From: an uncultured Bacilli bacterium
GTDB taxonomy: Bacteria > Bacillota_I > Bacilli_A > RF39 > UBA660
Direction of reading: 5' to 3'
Assembly (NCBI GenBank): GCA_934090595.1
Contig: CAKOJO010000005.1
Span: 1 to 38,038 of the forward strand
DNA: 38,038 nt
Part shown: positions 9,506 to 16,225 of the stretch, one piece after another
How the letters are laid out: every line of letters begins with the position of its first letter
Numbering within the stretch: position 1 is the first letter of the stretch
Position numbers and translations under genes: made by a program
The notes under the pieces: generated by a model
What the model was told of the DNA's origin: nothing
The model's input: the letters and a program-made list of their open reading frames with translations, nothing else
Database searches by the model: none

Positions 9506-10282
9506 ATGATGAATGAAGTAAACAGAATTATAAATGAAAGTGGTATTTCAAAAGTTAATGTTGCAAAATTCTTAGGAGTTTCACGTCAAATGCTTTACAA
9601 TTATTTAGCATTAAGTAGTACTGATGAATTACCAAAAGATAAACAAAATAAGTTATTGCTTCTTTTAGGAGTAGAAAATGAATCTGAATTAAAAAATATT
9701 AAAGTAAATGAAAAATATATTGCAACTTTGGAATCTAAAATAAATGATGGTATGGTTGATGATGTTAAAGAACAAATGACTGATTTTAAAGGACTTGGTA
9801 AGAAAGAACAAACACTTCTTACAGAAATATTTGTTTTATTAAAAGAAAAATTATTAACAGATTTAGATACATCAGATGATACTAATTATAAAACATTAAA
9901 ATACTTACAAAACTATCTTCAATCAATGGAACAATTTGAAGAATTAAAATATGTTCTTGCATATGTTGCAAAGATAAATTGCATTACTAATGTAAATGAA
10001 TACATATATGATGAAGATAAACAATATATTTTTGAAGGTATTGTCTACTCTGCTATGAATTTGTATTCAAGTAGGGGAGCATCACGTAGTAAAGTTGCAG
10101 AACAACATAAAAAACTTGAAATGGAAATTGCTCAAAAAAATGAAGAAAAACTAAGTAGAACTGAAGAACTATTTACATTAAGAAAGCAAGCATTACAAGA
10201 ACTTGGCTATAGTTCAATAAATGAATCTAATGGTAAAGAAGTATTTGAAAAAATAGCAGAAATTATGTCTAGGAAACTTTAA
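9506..10282 (+). CDS. HTH DNA-binding protein, 258 aa
   Basis: The N-terminus (EVNRIINESGISKVNVAKFL then GVSRQMLYNYLAL) is a clear XRE-like helix-turn-helix. The rest is helical, with a long C-terminal stretch of Glu/Lys-rich helices likely to mediate dimer formation. I start it at ATG 9506 because GGAGGG lies 6 nt upstream; an in-frame ATG at 9482 would be at the predicted mRNA end. It has its own promoter and a hairpin downstream. It lies between polC and the phage-related region. Whether it is a chromosomal regulator or linked to the phage site cannot be told from sequence. Targets unknown. Confidence 0.8.
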   Translation: MMNEVNRIINESGISKVNVAKFLGVSRQMLYNYLALSSTDELPKDKQNKLLLLLGVENESELKNIKVNEKYIATLESKINDGMVDDVKEQMTDFKGLGKKEQTLLTEIFVLLKEKLLTDLDTSDDTNYKTLKYLQNYLQSMEQFEELKYVLAYVAKINCITNVNEYIYDEDKQYIFEGIVYSAMNLYSSRGASRSKVAEQHKKLEMEIAQKNEEKLSRTEELFTLRKQALQELGYSSINESNGKEVFEKIAEIMSRKL

Positions 10283-10297
10283 TCATATATTTCCTAT

Positions 10298-10405
10298 TTT
10301 AAATCGAGATGGATAGTTATCCATCTTTTTATATGTCGATTTAAATCATAACCACATTTAATTCGAGGTGAACAATTACCCATCTTTTGATTTCTCGATT
10401 TAAAT
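10298..10405. repeat. Two imperfect tandem copies of a hairpin-forming 49-bp unit
   Basis: Units at 10298-10346 and 10357-10405 (period 59) match at roughly four-fifths of positions. Each begins with TTTAAATCGAG or TTTAATTCGAG and ends with TCGATTTAAAT, so each can form a long outer stem. Within the first unit AGATGGAT and ATCCATCT form an inner stem followed by five T, which makes a plausible terminator for the HTH gene. The second copy has lost perfect inner pairing. Confidence 0.6.
10309..10335 (+). terminator. Likely terminator of the HTH gene
   Basis: AGATGGAT, a 4-nt loop (AGTT), ATCCATCT and then TTTT, starting 26 nt after the HTH stop codon. It lies inside the first copy of the tandem repeat. 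Confidence 0.6.
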
Positions 10406-10515
10406 TAGAGCATCTGAAAAATTGAGCCACTTCCCCTATTCAAATTTGATTGAATAGTAGTAGGAGAGTGTGTTATAATAAAATTATAAATGTAGTATAA
10501 AGGAGTTGTATTTCA

Positions 10516-10725
10516 ATGGATTCAGATTTGTCTGTAATAATTTTTATTGGGTTTTGTGTCTTGTTAATTATATTTGCTTTTAGATTTTTTATATTTTGTA
10601 TTGTTGAAGATGTAAAAACACATAATGAAATGAAAATTAATGATAGATATCTAGAAAAAGAAGCAGAATTAAAGGAATTAAGAGAGCATAATATCAATAT
10701 AAATCATAATAAAAATGAGGATTAA
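10516..10725 (+). CDS. 69-aa membrane protein, left copy outside the prophage
   Basis: One membrane segment (VIIFIGFCVLLIIFAFRFFIF) followed by a charged coiled-coil-like tail (DRYLEKEAELKELREHN). It is nearly identical to the gene at 17735-17944, and the shared stretch from HNEMKIND to LREHNIN is unchanged. AAGGAG precedes the ATG, an extended -10 (TGTTATAAT) lies upstream, and a hairpin terminator (ATGAGG with CCTCAT) follows. A dif-like site begins 25 nt after the stop. Because the same gene marks the right end of the prophage, this copy may be what is left of an earlier related phage. Function unknown; membrane-located immunity or accessory roles are speculation. Confidence 0.75.
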   Translation: MDSDLSVIIFIGFCVLLIIFAFRFFIFCIVEDVKTHNEMKINDRYLEKEAELKELREHNININHNKNED

Positions 10726-10735
10726 ACCTCATCTT
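10711..10735 (+). terminator. Terminator after the left 69-aa gene
   Basis: ATGAGG, a 6-nt loop, CCTCAT and a T-rich tail. The stop codon lies inside the hairpin. Confidence 0.6.
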
Positions 10736-10750
10736 TTTAATAAATATACA

Positions 10751-10778
10751 ACTTCCGATAATTGATATACGAGATTTT
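10751..10778 (+). other. attL: dif-like Xer site at the left end of the prophage
   Basis: Left arm ACTTCCGATAA and centre TTGATA are identical to the site at 18052, as part of a 20-bp direct repeat (10749-10768 and 18050-18069). The right arm (TACGAGATTTT) is degenerate compared with dif. In an Xer model this arm comes from the phage, so the site is the hybrid left junction. Confidence 0.75.
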
Positions 10779-10844
10779 GTTCGTTTTCAATTTTTGGTTA
10801 AATAATGACTTTCAAAAATATAATTTTTGGAGGTTTTTTAGTAT

Positions 10845-11138
10845 ATGAAAGAAAACATATTAAAACAAGAAGTAAACATATTAGGAGTTAAAGCATTTAA
10901 TTTCACATCATCAGATAATAGCAAAATTTGTGGTTATAAGATTTATTTCACTCGTGAATTAACTGATGATGAAAAGGGGAGTAGTTTTGGTAAGGCTGTA
11001 GAAAATGTATTTTTGGCTAAAGATGAGTTAGATGATTTAGATAAGTATAAAAATAAAGTTTATCCATGTAGAGCCACTTTACAATTTGAAGTTGTTTCTA
11101 CTCAAAAGAAACCAAAGTTTATTAATGTAGTTATGTAA
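10845..11138 (+). CDS. Small soluble phage protein, candidate ssDNA-binding protein
   Basis: 97 aa, no membrane segment, strand-rich with alternating hydrophobic and polar residues (KICGYKIYFTREL; CRATLQFEVVSTQ). Size, first position in the phage gene order and predicted beta structure resemble the gene V-type ssDNA-binding proteins of filamentous phages, which coat the single-stranded genome before export. I cannot show homology by eye, so this is an inference from size and position. A GGAGG site lies about 11 nt before the ATG. Confidence 0.6.
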   Translation: MKENILKQEVNILGVKAFNFTSSDNSKICGYKIYFTRELTDDEKGSSFGKAVENVFLAKDELDDLDKYKNKVYPCRATLQFEVVSTQKKPKFINVVM

Positions 11139-11160
11139 TTTGGTTTAGGGGGTCATTTAA

Positions 11161-11421
11161 TTGAAAATATATATTAATTTGGGTAGACAAAGATATCATA
11201 ATACTCGTGTTGAGGTCGATTTCATAAAAAAGTTTACTTTTAGAAAAAAAAGAGTTTATTTCACATATCAAGAGATATGGTTAAATAATTTAGGTCAAGA
11301 GTATGTAAAGTATACTTCTTCTCGTACTTGTCGTTGGGATTCTCATGCATACGAAGTAGGGGAACGAAACGGATTTGGTCATAAATTATTAGAATTAAAT
11401 AAATGTTATTTAATTAATTAG
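11161..11421 (+). CDS. Hypothetical phage protein, 86 aa (TTG start)
   Basis: Begins with TTG after an AGGGGG site; there is no nearer ATG. The product is basic and aromatic-rich (RKKRVYFTYQEIWLNNLG) with no membrane segment or signal peptide, so it probably stays in the cytosol. It lies between the candidate ssDNA-binding gene and the coat gene, where other filamentous phages carry small replication or regulatory genes. I do not recognise it. Confidence 0.6.
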   Translation: MKIYINLGRQRYHNTRVEVDFIKKFTFRKKRVYFTYQEIWLNNLGQEYVKYTSSRTCRWDSHAYEVGERNGFGHKLLELNKCYLIN

Positions 11422-11481
11422 TTGTTTCGACAACATGGGGGCTTAATTAATTTTATAAAATAAAAATTAAGGAGGTTTATT

Positions 11482-11664
11482 ATGCTAGTTGGAACTGCTA
11501 TGACTTTAGATACTTATCTAACTACATTGGGAACAATCATTACTCAAATATTTACTTGGGTTGTTGATGCGTTAGGTGTAATTACAGGTAATCCAATTTT
11601 ACTTGTACCTTTCGGAGTAATCGCTGTTTTCACAGTTATAAAAGTATTAAAGAAAATATTCTAG
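11482..11664 (+). CDS. Major coat protein (pVIII-like), 60 aa
   Basis: A small hydrophobic protein with the layout of a filamentous-phage major coat: a short N-terminus with an amphipathic stretch (TYLTTLGTIITQIFTWVVDAL), a Gly/Asn/Pro turn (GVITGNP), a membrane helix (LLVPFGVIAVFTVIKVL) and a basic C-terminus (KVLKKIF) that would face the DNA. There is no clear cleavable signal peptide. It has the strongest binding site in the phage (AAGGAGG, 7 nt before ATG) and is followed 20 nt later by a strong terminator. Both fit the most abundant virion protein. The role is inferred from features and position. Confidence 0.8.
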   Translation: MLVGTAMTLDTYLTTLGTIITQIFTWVVDALGVITGNPILLVPFGVIAVFTVIKVLKKIF

Positions 11665-11683
11665 TAATATTTTCAAATAGGCG

Positions 11684-11712
11684 GGTGGAGGTGCTTACTT
11701 CCACCTTTTTTA
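11684..11712 (+). terminator. Central terminator after the coat gene
   Basis: GGTGGAGGT, loop GCTT, ACTTCCACC (one G-U pair), then six T. Ff phages have a terminator at the same position after gene VIII, which keeps coat mRNA high relative to the downstream minor-protein genes. Confidence 0.9.
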
Positions 11713-11739
11713 TTTATATATTTTGAAAGGAGTGATATT

Positions 11740-12555
11740 ATAAAAAAATATTTGTTTTTACTAATAGGTGTTTCGATTTTTATACCTTTTAGTGTATCAG
11801 CGTTGACATTTGATGATGGTACTACTGTGACTAAAGAAAATTATCATTTATATATAAGAGAGTATAGAAAAAAAGATAACAAATATAAAGATTATAATTA
11901 TTGTGCTTTTATAATTAACAATTCATATATCAGAACATTTTGTAGCAAACAACCTATGTATGTAAATAATAGTGATATAAGTAAAGCAAGTCTTTATTCG
12001 AAAGAAGTCAACAATATCAGTTATTATTATGATTATAAAGAATCTATTTCTTTTAATGAAATTATAAATACTCTTCTTGTTTATAATTCAGTTAGTGATT
12101 ATGTTTTTGATCATGATTTATATACTGAAGATAATATTTTAGTAAAAGAACAATCAATTTTTTACAATGATATTGATTATCATAATTTAACTTTTACATC
12201 TTCATTGTCTGGTTATTCAGTGGTAGTACGTGATTCAAATAATACTATTATTAATCCCACTAATAATATTTATAAGTTGCAAAGTAGTAAAGAATATTCT
12301 TATGTTGCAACAAGAAGTGGTTATAAGAATATAGAGGGTACTATTACACTTACTCAAGATAAAGAAATAAAGCTCAACTTTATACCATATGTAGATACTT
12401 CTTCAATTATTTCTATATATAGTGATTTTCTTAACACTTTAAAATCTATGGTAAGTGTTATTTACGAAAGTCAATTAATTTTATTCTTAATAGGAGTAAT
12501 TTTGGTATATGCTTTAGTTTATTTAATTATTAATCTTTTAGGAGGTCGTTTATGA
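11740..12555 (+). CDS. Secreted, membrane-anchored phage protein; non-standard ATA start
   Basis: The frame encodes KKYLFLLIGVSIF, a typical signal-peptide core, cut near SVSA. The first ATG or TTG would remove its basic part: TTG at 11752 lies inside it. AAGGAG at 11727-11732 is 7 nt from ATA 11740 (4 nt from ATT 11737), so translation probably starts at ATA or ATT. The extracellular part has a PEGA-like repeat near residues 150-205 (SLSGYSVVVRDSNN, EYSYVATRSGYKNIEG). A C-terminal membrane helix (LILFLIGVILVYALVYLII) ends at the inner face. Its stop overlaps the next start by ATGA. Position after the coat gene suggests a minor virion protein, possibly involved in adsorption. Confidence 0.7.
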   Translation: MKKYLFLLIGVSIFIPFSVSALTFDDGTTVTKENYHLYIREYRKKDNKYKDYNYCAFIINNSYIRTFCSKQPMYVNNSDISKASLYSKEVNNISYYYDYKESISFNEIINTLLVYNSVSDYVFDHDLYTEDNILVKEQSIFYNDIDYHNLTFTSSLSGYSVVVRDSNNTIINPTNNIYKLQSSKEYSYVATRSGYKNIEGTITLTQDKEIKLNFIPYVDTSSIISIYSDFLNTLKSMVSVIYESQLILFLIGVILVYALVYLIINLLGGRL

Positions 12556-14150
12556 AAAAGATTTTTAAATACATACCATTTTTAATTATTACTATGTTTT
12601 TTACTTTAAATGTTGATGCTAAAACTGTAATGGTTGATTATAATTCTACTGAAATGTTTAATTATTTTTATGAAGAAAAAAACAATACTGCGTTTTATAG
12701 ATATTTATTATCACATCAAAGTAATTTGTATGAAACTTTAAAAGAAGAATATTCAGAATTAGATAATTATTTATTGTCACTTTTTTTGGTTTCTGAGTTC
12801 TCTGATACAAGTGATTTAAAACAGGGTACTGCTTATGTTATTTTGGGTAAAGAACATCATTTTTATGGTAGTATGTGTAGTGATAATTATTATAATTTTT
12901 TTATTAGTTATGATGATAACTCATTAAAATTAGGTACTACAGGTACTTCTTGTCATGCTGGTGCTAATACTTTTTTCAGTTTAGGTGATAATATTTTGTT
13001 TATGTTTGATGAAAATGCTAATTATTTAGGATATAAGAAAGTTGAAGATATTTCTAATAAAGTTAATGGAATAGTAGACGGATATTTTAAGTTTGATTTA
13101 AAAAGCGATAGTGATTTTTCTTACTTTTTATCAAAGACTTATTATGCTTCAAGAAAGTTTTTTTATGGTAGTTCTTCAACTGCTAAACCAGATTTAATTG
13201 TTAATAGATATAGATTGGATGATAAACTTTATTATATAGATGATAACGAAAATTATAGTGATTTTATTAAAAGAATTAAAATTATTTTTAGCTTTGGTTA
13301 TGCAAAAAATGCTGATGTTAGCGATACCTATTTAGAGTATTTTAAAACTTATAAATATATAAGTTCTTCTTCTGGTGCTAATCCATTATATACAATTTTA
13401 AATTATAAACAAAGTAGTCAATCATTGCCTAGTAATTTTACTTCTGTTTCTTTTGATACTAATGGTAATATTTTATTAATACCAAAAAAGAAAGTAAATG
13501 ATGATAATTCAAAGGTTTATATGTCTTCAACTGGTACTCCAAGATTACAATTAAACTTTTTTGAAATTAAAGAAGATAAAACTTTAAATCTTTTAACCAA
13601 TTATAAAAGAAATGTTAAGATTACAAAGACTAATTCTATTGGTTATTTGAATCTATATAGTTCTAGCAAGTTAGGTCCTCTTCCAAGTAAGAATTATTAC
13701 GATTATGTTTATTGGATTTCTAATTTAGAGCAATTTAATAAAAAAGACCAACCACTTCAATATGAGGTATCTTTATATTTTGATCCAAATTATTATGATT
13801 ATAAGTTTATTACTTATCCTATTGAAGATTACACTCTTTCAATTTTTGGTGATAATTATAATTTAACTAAAGAAATGATTGAGGGTGCTAATTTTAGTGG
13901 TACTAGTGTTGATATATTTGGTGATTCAGATTATCAACAAAGTATGGCTGAGGAAGAAGGTTTTTGGGGAAAAGATAATATTATAGGTAATATTGATAGT
14001 GTTTATGGAACTGTCACTAATTCTGCTATTTCAATGTTAAGTTTAGTCACTTTAACTTTTGCTGCTTTACCTGTTGAGATAAAAACTATCTTTATTCTTT
14101 CATTAGTAGTAGGATTCTTAATATTATTAAAAAAATTAATTTCGGGGTAG
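12552..14150 (+). CDS. Large secreted, C-terminally anchored phage protein (candidate pIII adsorption protein)
   Basis: 532 aa with a signal peptide (KKIFKYIPFLIITMFF, cleavage near NVDA), a large Tyr/Ser/Asn-rich extracellular part without repeats, and a C-terminal pair of hydrophobic segments (about 490-530: ISMLSLVTLTFAALP, TIFILSLVVGFLILLKKL). This layout matches pIII of filamentous phages, whose outer domains bind the host and whose C-terminal anchor holds the virion tip in the membrane before release. It is translationally coupled to the previous gene (ATGA overlap). The receptor-binding part varies fast in such phages, so lack of a recognisable domain is expected. Role inferred. Confidence 0.7.
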   Translation: MKKIFKYIPFLIITMFFTLNVDAKTVMVDYNSTEMFNYFYEEKNNTAFYRYLLSHQSNLYETLKEEYSELDNYLLSLFLVSEFSDTSDLKQGTAYVILGKEHHFYGSMCSDNYYNFFISYDDNSLKLGTTGTSCHAGANTFFSLGDNILFMFDENANYLGYKKVEDISNKVNGIVDGYFKFDLKSDSDFSYFLSKTYYASRKFFYGSSSTAKPDLIVNRYRLDDKLYYIDDNENYSDFIKRIKIIFSFGYAKNADVSDTYLEYFKTYKYISSSSGANPLYTILNYKQSSQSLPSNFTSVSFDTNGNILLIPKKKVNDDNSKVYMSSTGTPRLQLNFFEIKEDKTLNLLTNYKRNVKITKTNSIGYLNLYSSSKLGPLPSKNYYDYVYWISNLEQFNKKDQPLQYEVSLYFDPNYYDYKFITYPIEDYTLSIFGDNYNLTKEMIEGANFSGTSVDIFGDSDYQQSMAEEEGFWGKDNIIGNIDSVYGTVTNSAISMLSLVTLTFAALPVEIKTIFILSLVVGFLILLKKLISG

Positions 14151-14158
14151 GTGATAAT

Positions 14159-14311
14159 ATGATTCATGAATTAAGTATGAAGATTTTAGGAACTTTACCA
14201 GATTATGCTGTTTGGTGTTATTCTGTTTTGGATTTACTTCTTAGTGTTGTTTTAGTTGCTTTATTGATTAGTCCATTTGTTCTTTTAATCAAGTTATTAG
14301 GGGGTAAATAG
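14159..14311 (+). CDS. 50-aa phage membrane protein
   Basis: ATG 14159 follows a GGTGATAAT leader 8 nt after the stop of the large gene. The protein has a short polar start (MIHELSMKILGTLPDYAVW), one long membrane segment (LLLSVVLVALLISPFVLLI) and a short basic end (KLLGGK). It ends one base before the next start codon, so it is part of a tight operon. Similar tiny membrane proteins serve as minor coat or assembly factors in filamentous phages. No family recognised. Confidence 0.7.
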   Translation: MIHELSMKILGTLPDYAVWCYSVLDLLLSVVLVALLISPFVLLIKLLGGK

Positions 14312-14312
14312 T

Positions 14313-14618
14313 ATGTTTGAAATATTATATACTCAAGGTGATTTAACGAAAGTTTTTTCATGGTGGCTACAGCAAATTGGTAAAGGATTTGATTTGATGA
14401 AAAAAATCTATATATTTGATAATATTTCTTTATTTCATTTCCTTATTGCCTCTGGTTTAATAATTTTATTAATGAAAATTATTCACTTTAACGTTGATTT
14501 TACTCCTACTAGTGAGGGAACTTTTGTTTCTACAAATTTTAGCGCCGGTGGTTCTGTTGGTTCTGTTAACGTAAGGTCACAAAAGAAACCATTAAAAAAG
14601 AAGAAAGGAGGTAAATAA
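14313..14618 (+). CDS. 101-aa phage membrane protein with basic tail
   Basis: ATG 14313 is preceded by the GGGGG of the previous gene's end. One membrane segment (NISLFHFLIASGLIILLMKII) is followed by a Gly/Ser-rich linker (SAGGSVGSVN) and a strongly basic C-terminus (SQKKPLKKKKGGK). The basic tail could contact DNA or the membrane surface. By position, after the pIII candidate and before the assembly ATPase, it is a candidate pVI-like tip protein. No homology seen. Confidence 0.65.
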   Translation: MFEILYTQGDLTKVFSWWLQQIGKGFDLMKKIYIFDNISLFHFLIASGLIILLMKIIHFNVDFTPTSEGTFVSTNFSAGGSVGSVNVRSQKKPLKKKKGGK

Positions 14619-14619
14619 T

Positions 14620-14811
14620 ATGCCTTTAAATTATACATTTGATATGATTAGTAATTTATCTTTCTTTTCTTCAATTGATTTTTCTGTTTTTAGTGAGTTT
14701 GAGAAATGTATTACTATAATATCTTTTAATTTATTGTATTATGTATTTTTAATGTTAGTAATAAGTTTAGTTTATAAAATTGTTTGTAGAATATTAAATA
14801 TGATTTTTTAG
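14620..14811 (+). CDS. 63-aa phage membrane protein
   Basis: AAAGGAGGT lies just before ATG 14620. The N-terminal part is aromatic-rich (FFSSIDFSVFSEFEKC) and the second half is a membrane helix (LLYYVFLMLVISLVYKI) ending in VCRILNMIF. Spacing to the neighbours is very short, which fits one operon of small virion or assembly proteins. No family recognised. Confidence 0.65.
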   Translation: MPLNYTFDMISNLSFFSSIDFSVFSEFEKCITIISFNLLYYVFLMLVISLVYKIVCRILNMIF

Positions 14812-14822
14812 GAGGTGTTTTT

Positions 14823-14906
14823 ATGAGTATATCTACTAGTTTATGTGTAGTAATGTCTGTGTTATTATTATATTTTTTATGTACTATATTTTTTAGAAGA
14901 GGGTGA
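14823..14906 (+). CDS. 27-aa phage membrane peptide
   Basis: ATG 14823 has a good site (GGAGGTG) 6-9 nt upstream, and the frame stops with TGA at 14904-14906. The product is nearly all one membrane helix (SLCVVMSVLLLYFLCTIFF) ending RRG. Its size is like pVII, pIX or pXI of Ff phages (about 30 residues), but sequence alone cannot tell which. Its last codons overlap the binding site of the next gene. Confidence 0.6.
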   Translation: MSISTSLCVVMSVLLLYFLCTIFFRRG

Positions 14907-14911
14907 AATTA

Positions 14912-15196
14912 ATGTTAGATAATTTTAAAAATAAATATAATGAAAAGAAAAAAATAATTAAAAGTTATTTGGTTTTGATTAACGATTTTAGTAAATTAAA
15001 TAAATATATATTTTTATCTAATAAATGTTTAAATAGATTGGAAATTATTTTGTTTTCCGATTTACCAGATGAAATAAAATTAAATAATATAGAGATAATT
15101 TATTCAGATTTTAAAAATGATTTTGAAACTAGTGATTTTTTAAATGGTGTAAAGGTAATAAATAAGTTTGATAGTGGAGGTAATAATAATGTTTGA
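14912..15196 (+). CDS. Hypothetical phage protein, 94 aa
   Basis: I place the start at ATG 14912, which has GAGGG 8 nt upstream; an in-frame GTG at 14903 overlaps that site. The protein is soluble, Lys/Asn-rich and helical (NKYNEKKKIIKSYLVLINDF), with no motif I recognise. It overlaps the next gene by a few bases (ATG 15189 within its last codons), a sign of translational coupling. It is the first non-membrane protein after the small membrane set and precedes the assembly ATPase. Confidence 0.6.
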   Translation: MLDNFKNKYNEKKKIIKSYLVLINDFSKLNKYIFLSNKCLNRLEIILFSDLPDEIKLNNIEIIYSDFKNDFETSDFLNGVKVINKFDSGGNNNV

Positions 15197-15389
15197 TAGA
15201 AGACAATATTTAAAACAATTGAATATTCAGTATTATTATTTAAAAAAGTTTACAATTAATTATTCTGGTGCTTATTTTAAAAATAAGTGTTTGAGATTCT
15301 TAAAAGAGTTGGAAGAAGAAATTGAAGTTCAAAAAAATACTATGAAAAATTACAAAGAAAAGTATCAACAAACGAGGTTAGATATATAA
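15189..15389 (+). CDS. Hypothetical phage protein, 66 aa, coiled coil
   Basis: Start ATG 15189 is chosen because GGAGGT lies 6 nt upstream; the longer GTG frame from 15168 has no site. The protein is basic and aromatic at first (RRQYLKQLNIQYYYLKKF) and ends in a Glu/Lys-rich probable coiled coil (LKELEEEIEVQKNTMKNY). It overlaps the Zot-like gene by one base (TAATG), so the two are coupled. A partner role for the assembly ATPase is possible but not shown. Confidence 0.6.
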   Translation: MFDRRQYLKQLNIQYYYLKKFTINYSGAYFKNKCLRFLKELEEEIEVQKNTMKNYKEKYQQTRLDI

Positions 15390-16123
15390 TGGCTGTTATA
15401 GGATTACATGGAATACCTGGCTGTGGGAAAACGTTAAGTGCCACTGCCATTTGTCTTAAGCATTATAGAAGAGAAAACTTATGGATTAAACGTTTTTTTA
15501 GATATTTAACTAAAAAGCCAACGATAGTCAATAATGTTTATACAAATTACCCAGTTTGTTTGAATAAAAGAAAGAATATTTTTTCTAATGTTGTCACGAT
15601 TTATGATTTAAATAATTCATATAAGTATTTAGATAATTCAATTATAATTATTGATGAAGTTCAAGCATTTTTTGATAGTTATAGAGACTTTAAGCAATTT
15701 CCAACTAGTATTTCTACTTTTTTTCAATTTCACAGACATTTTGGAATCAAAGATATTTATGTTATTTCGCAACATCCACGTAGAGTTTTAACTTATATTC
15801 GTGATGTTATTTCACAATATCATAGAATTAAGAGATTTATTAAGATTCCATTTATTCGATTTGGAATTGTGTGTTATAAATTATGTTATGAGTTCGAAGA
15901 TTATACTCAATCATTTACTAGAGATAAAGAAGTTAAGAAGTTATTACAAATTAAGACTAAGTTTTATATATTTAGATTAAGAAAAACATTTAAGGCTTTT
16001 GATAGTAAATATTTAAGAGTATTTAACGAAAATAAACCTTTGATTAATAAAGGTACTTATAATTCTTATTCTTTGCCAATTGATGTTGTTCAGAGTTTAG
16101 AATCAAAATTATTTTATAGGTAG
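15389..16123 (+). CDS. zot: Zot/pI-family phage assembly ATPase
   Basis: 244 aa. Walker A is GIPGCGKTLSA near the N-terminus (about 8-18) and Walker B is SIIIIDEVQAFF (about 88-99). A downstream segment (STFFQFHRHFGIKDIYVISQHP) matches the Zot family pattern of a sensor-like motif. Filamentous phages use this protein (pI in Ff) to drive virion assembly and export through the membrane. Members usually carry a membrane segment after the ATPase domain; I see none here, only a mildly hydrophobic stretch (IPFIRFGIVCYKLCYEF), so membrane attachment may depend on a partner. It is the key marker identifying this element as an inovirus. The name Zot does not imply toxin activity. Confidence 0.9.
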   Translation: MAVIGLHGIPGCGKTLSATAICLKHYRRENLWIKRFFRYLTKKPTIVNNVYTNYPVCLNKRKNIFSNVVTIYDLNNSYKYLDNSIIIIDEVQAFFDSYRDFKQFPTSISTFFQFHRHFGIKDIYVISQHPRRVLTYIRDVISQYHRIKRFIKIPFIRFGIVCYKLCYEFEDYTQSFTRDKEVKKLLQIKTKFYIFRLRKTFKAFDSKYLRVFNENKPLINKGTYNSYSLPIDVVQSLESKLFYR

Positions 16124-16198
16124 GTGAGCGCGCTATTTTATAGCGCTCACCGGTTTACACCTTTCTAACAGCGTGTAAACCGTACTATAGAACCGTAC
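16123..16198 (+). other. Double hairpin and 8-bp direct repeats before rep (candidate replication origin)
   Basis: Hairpin 1: GGTGAGCGC (16123-16131) with GCGCTCACC (16143-16151). Hairpin 2: CGGTTTACAC (16151-16160) with GTGTAAACCG (16173-16182). Then AACCGTAC is repeated at 16178-16185 and 16191-16198. The hairpins are GC-rich in an otherwise AT-rich region and lie directly before the initiator gene, which fits a rolling-circle origin with a nick site in a loop and repeated Rep-binding sites. Hairpin 1 starts at the zot stop codon and could also end transcription. Confidence 0.55.
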
Positions 16199-16225
16199 AA
16201 AATTATGTTCGTAGGAGGGTAAAAC

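Noticed and set aside
10429..10456. Possible third dif-like site beginning ACTTCC at 10429, which would mark the left end of an older phage
   Set aside because: Only the first six bases and a few others agree, and the right arm does not match. The stretch is better explained by the inverted repeat CTATTCAA/TTGAATAG.
10473..10697. Minus-strand reading frame of 74 codons opposite the left 69-aa gene, with a similar one opposite the right copy (17731-17955)
   Set aside because: Both frames exist because the plus-strand genes are duplicates. The plus strand has binding sites, promoters, terminators and a sensible membrane protein; the minus frames have none.
15389..16123. Zonula occludens toxin as a virulence factor
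   Set aside because: The family name comes from CTXphi. Only the ATPase assembly motifs are present, and nothing in the sequence supports toxin activity.
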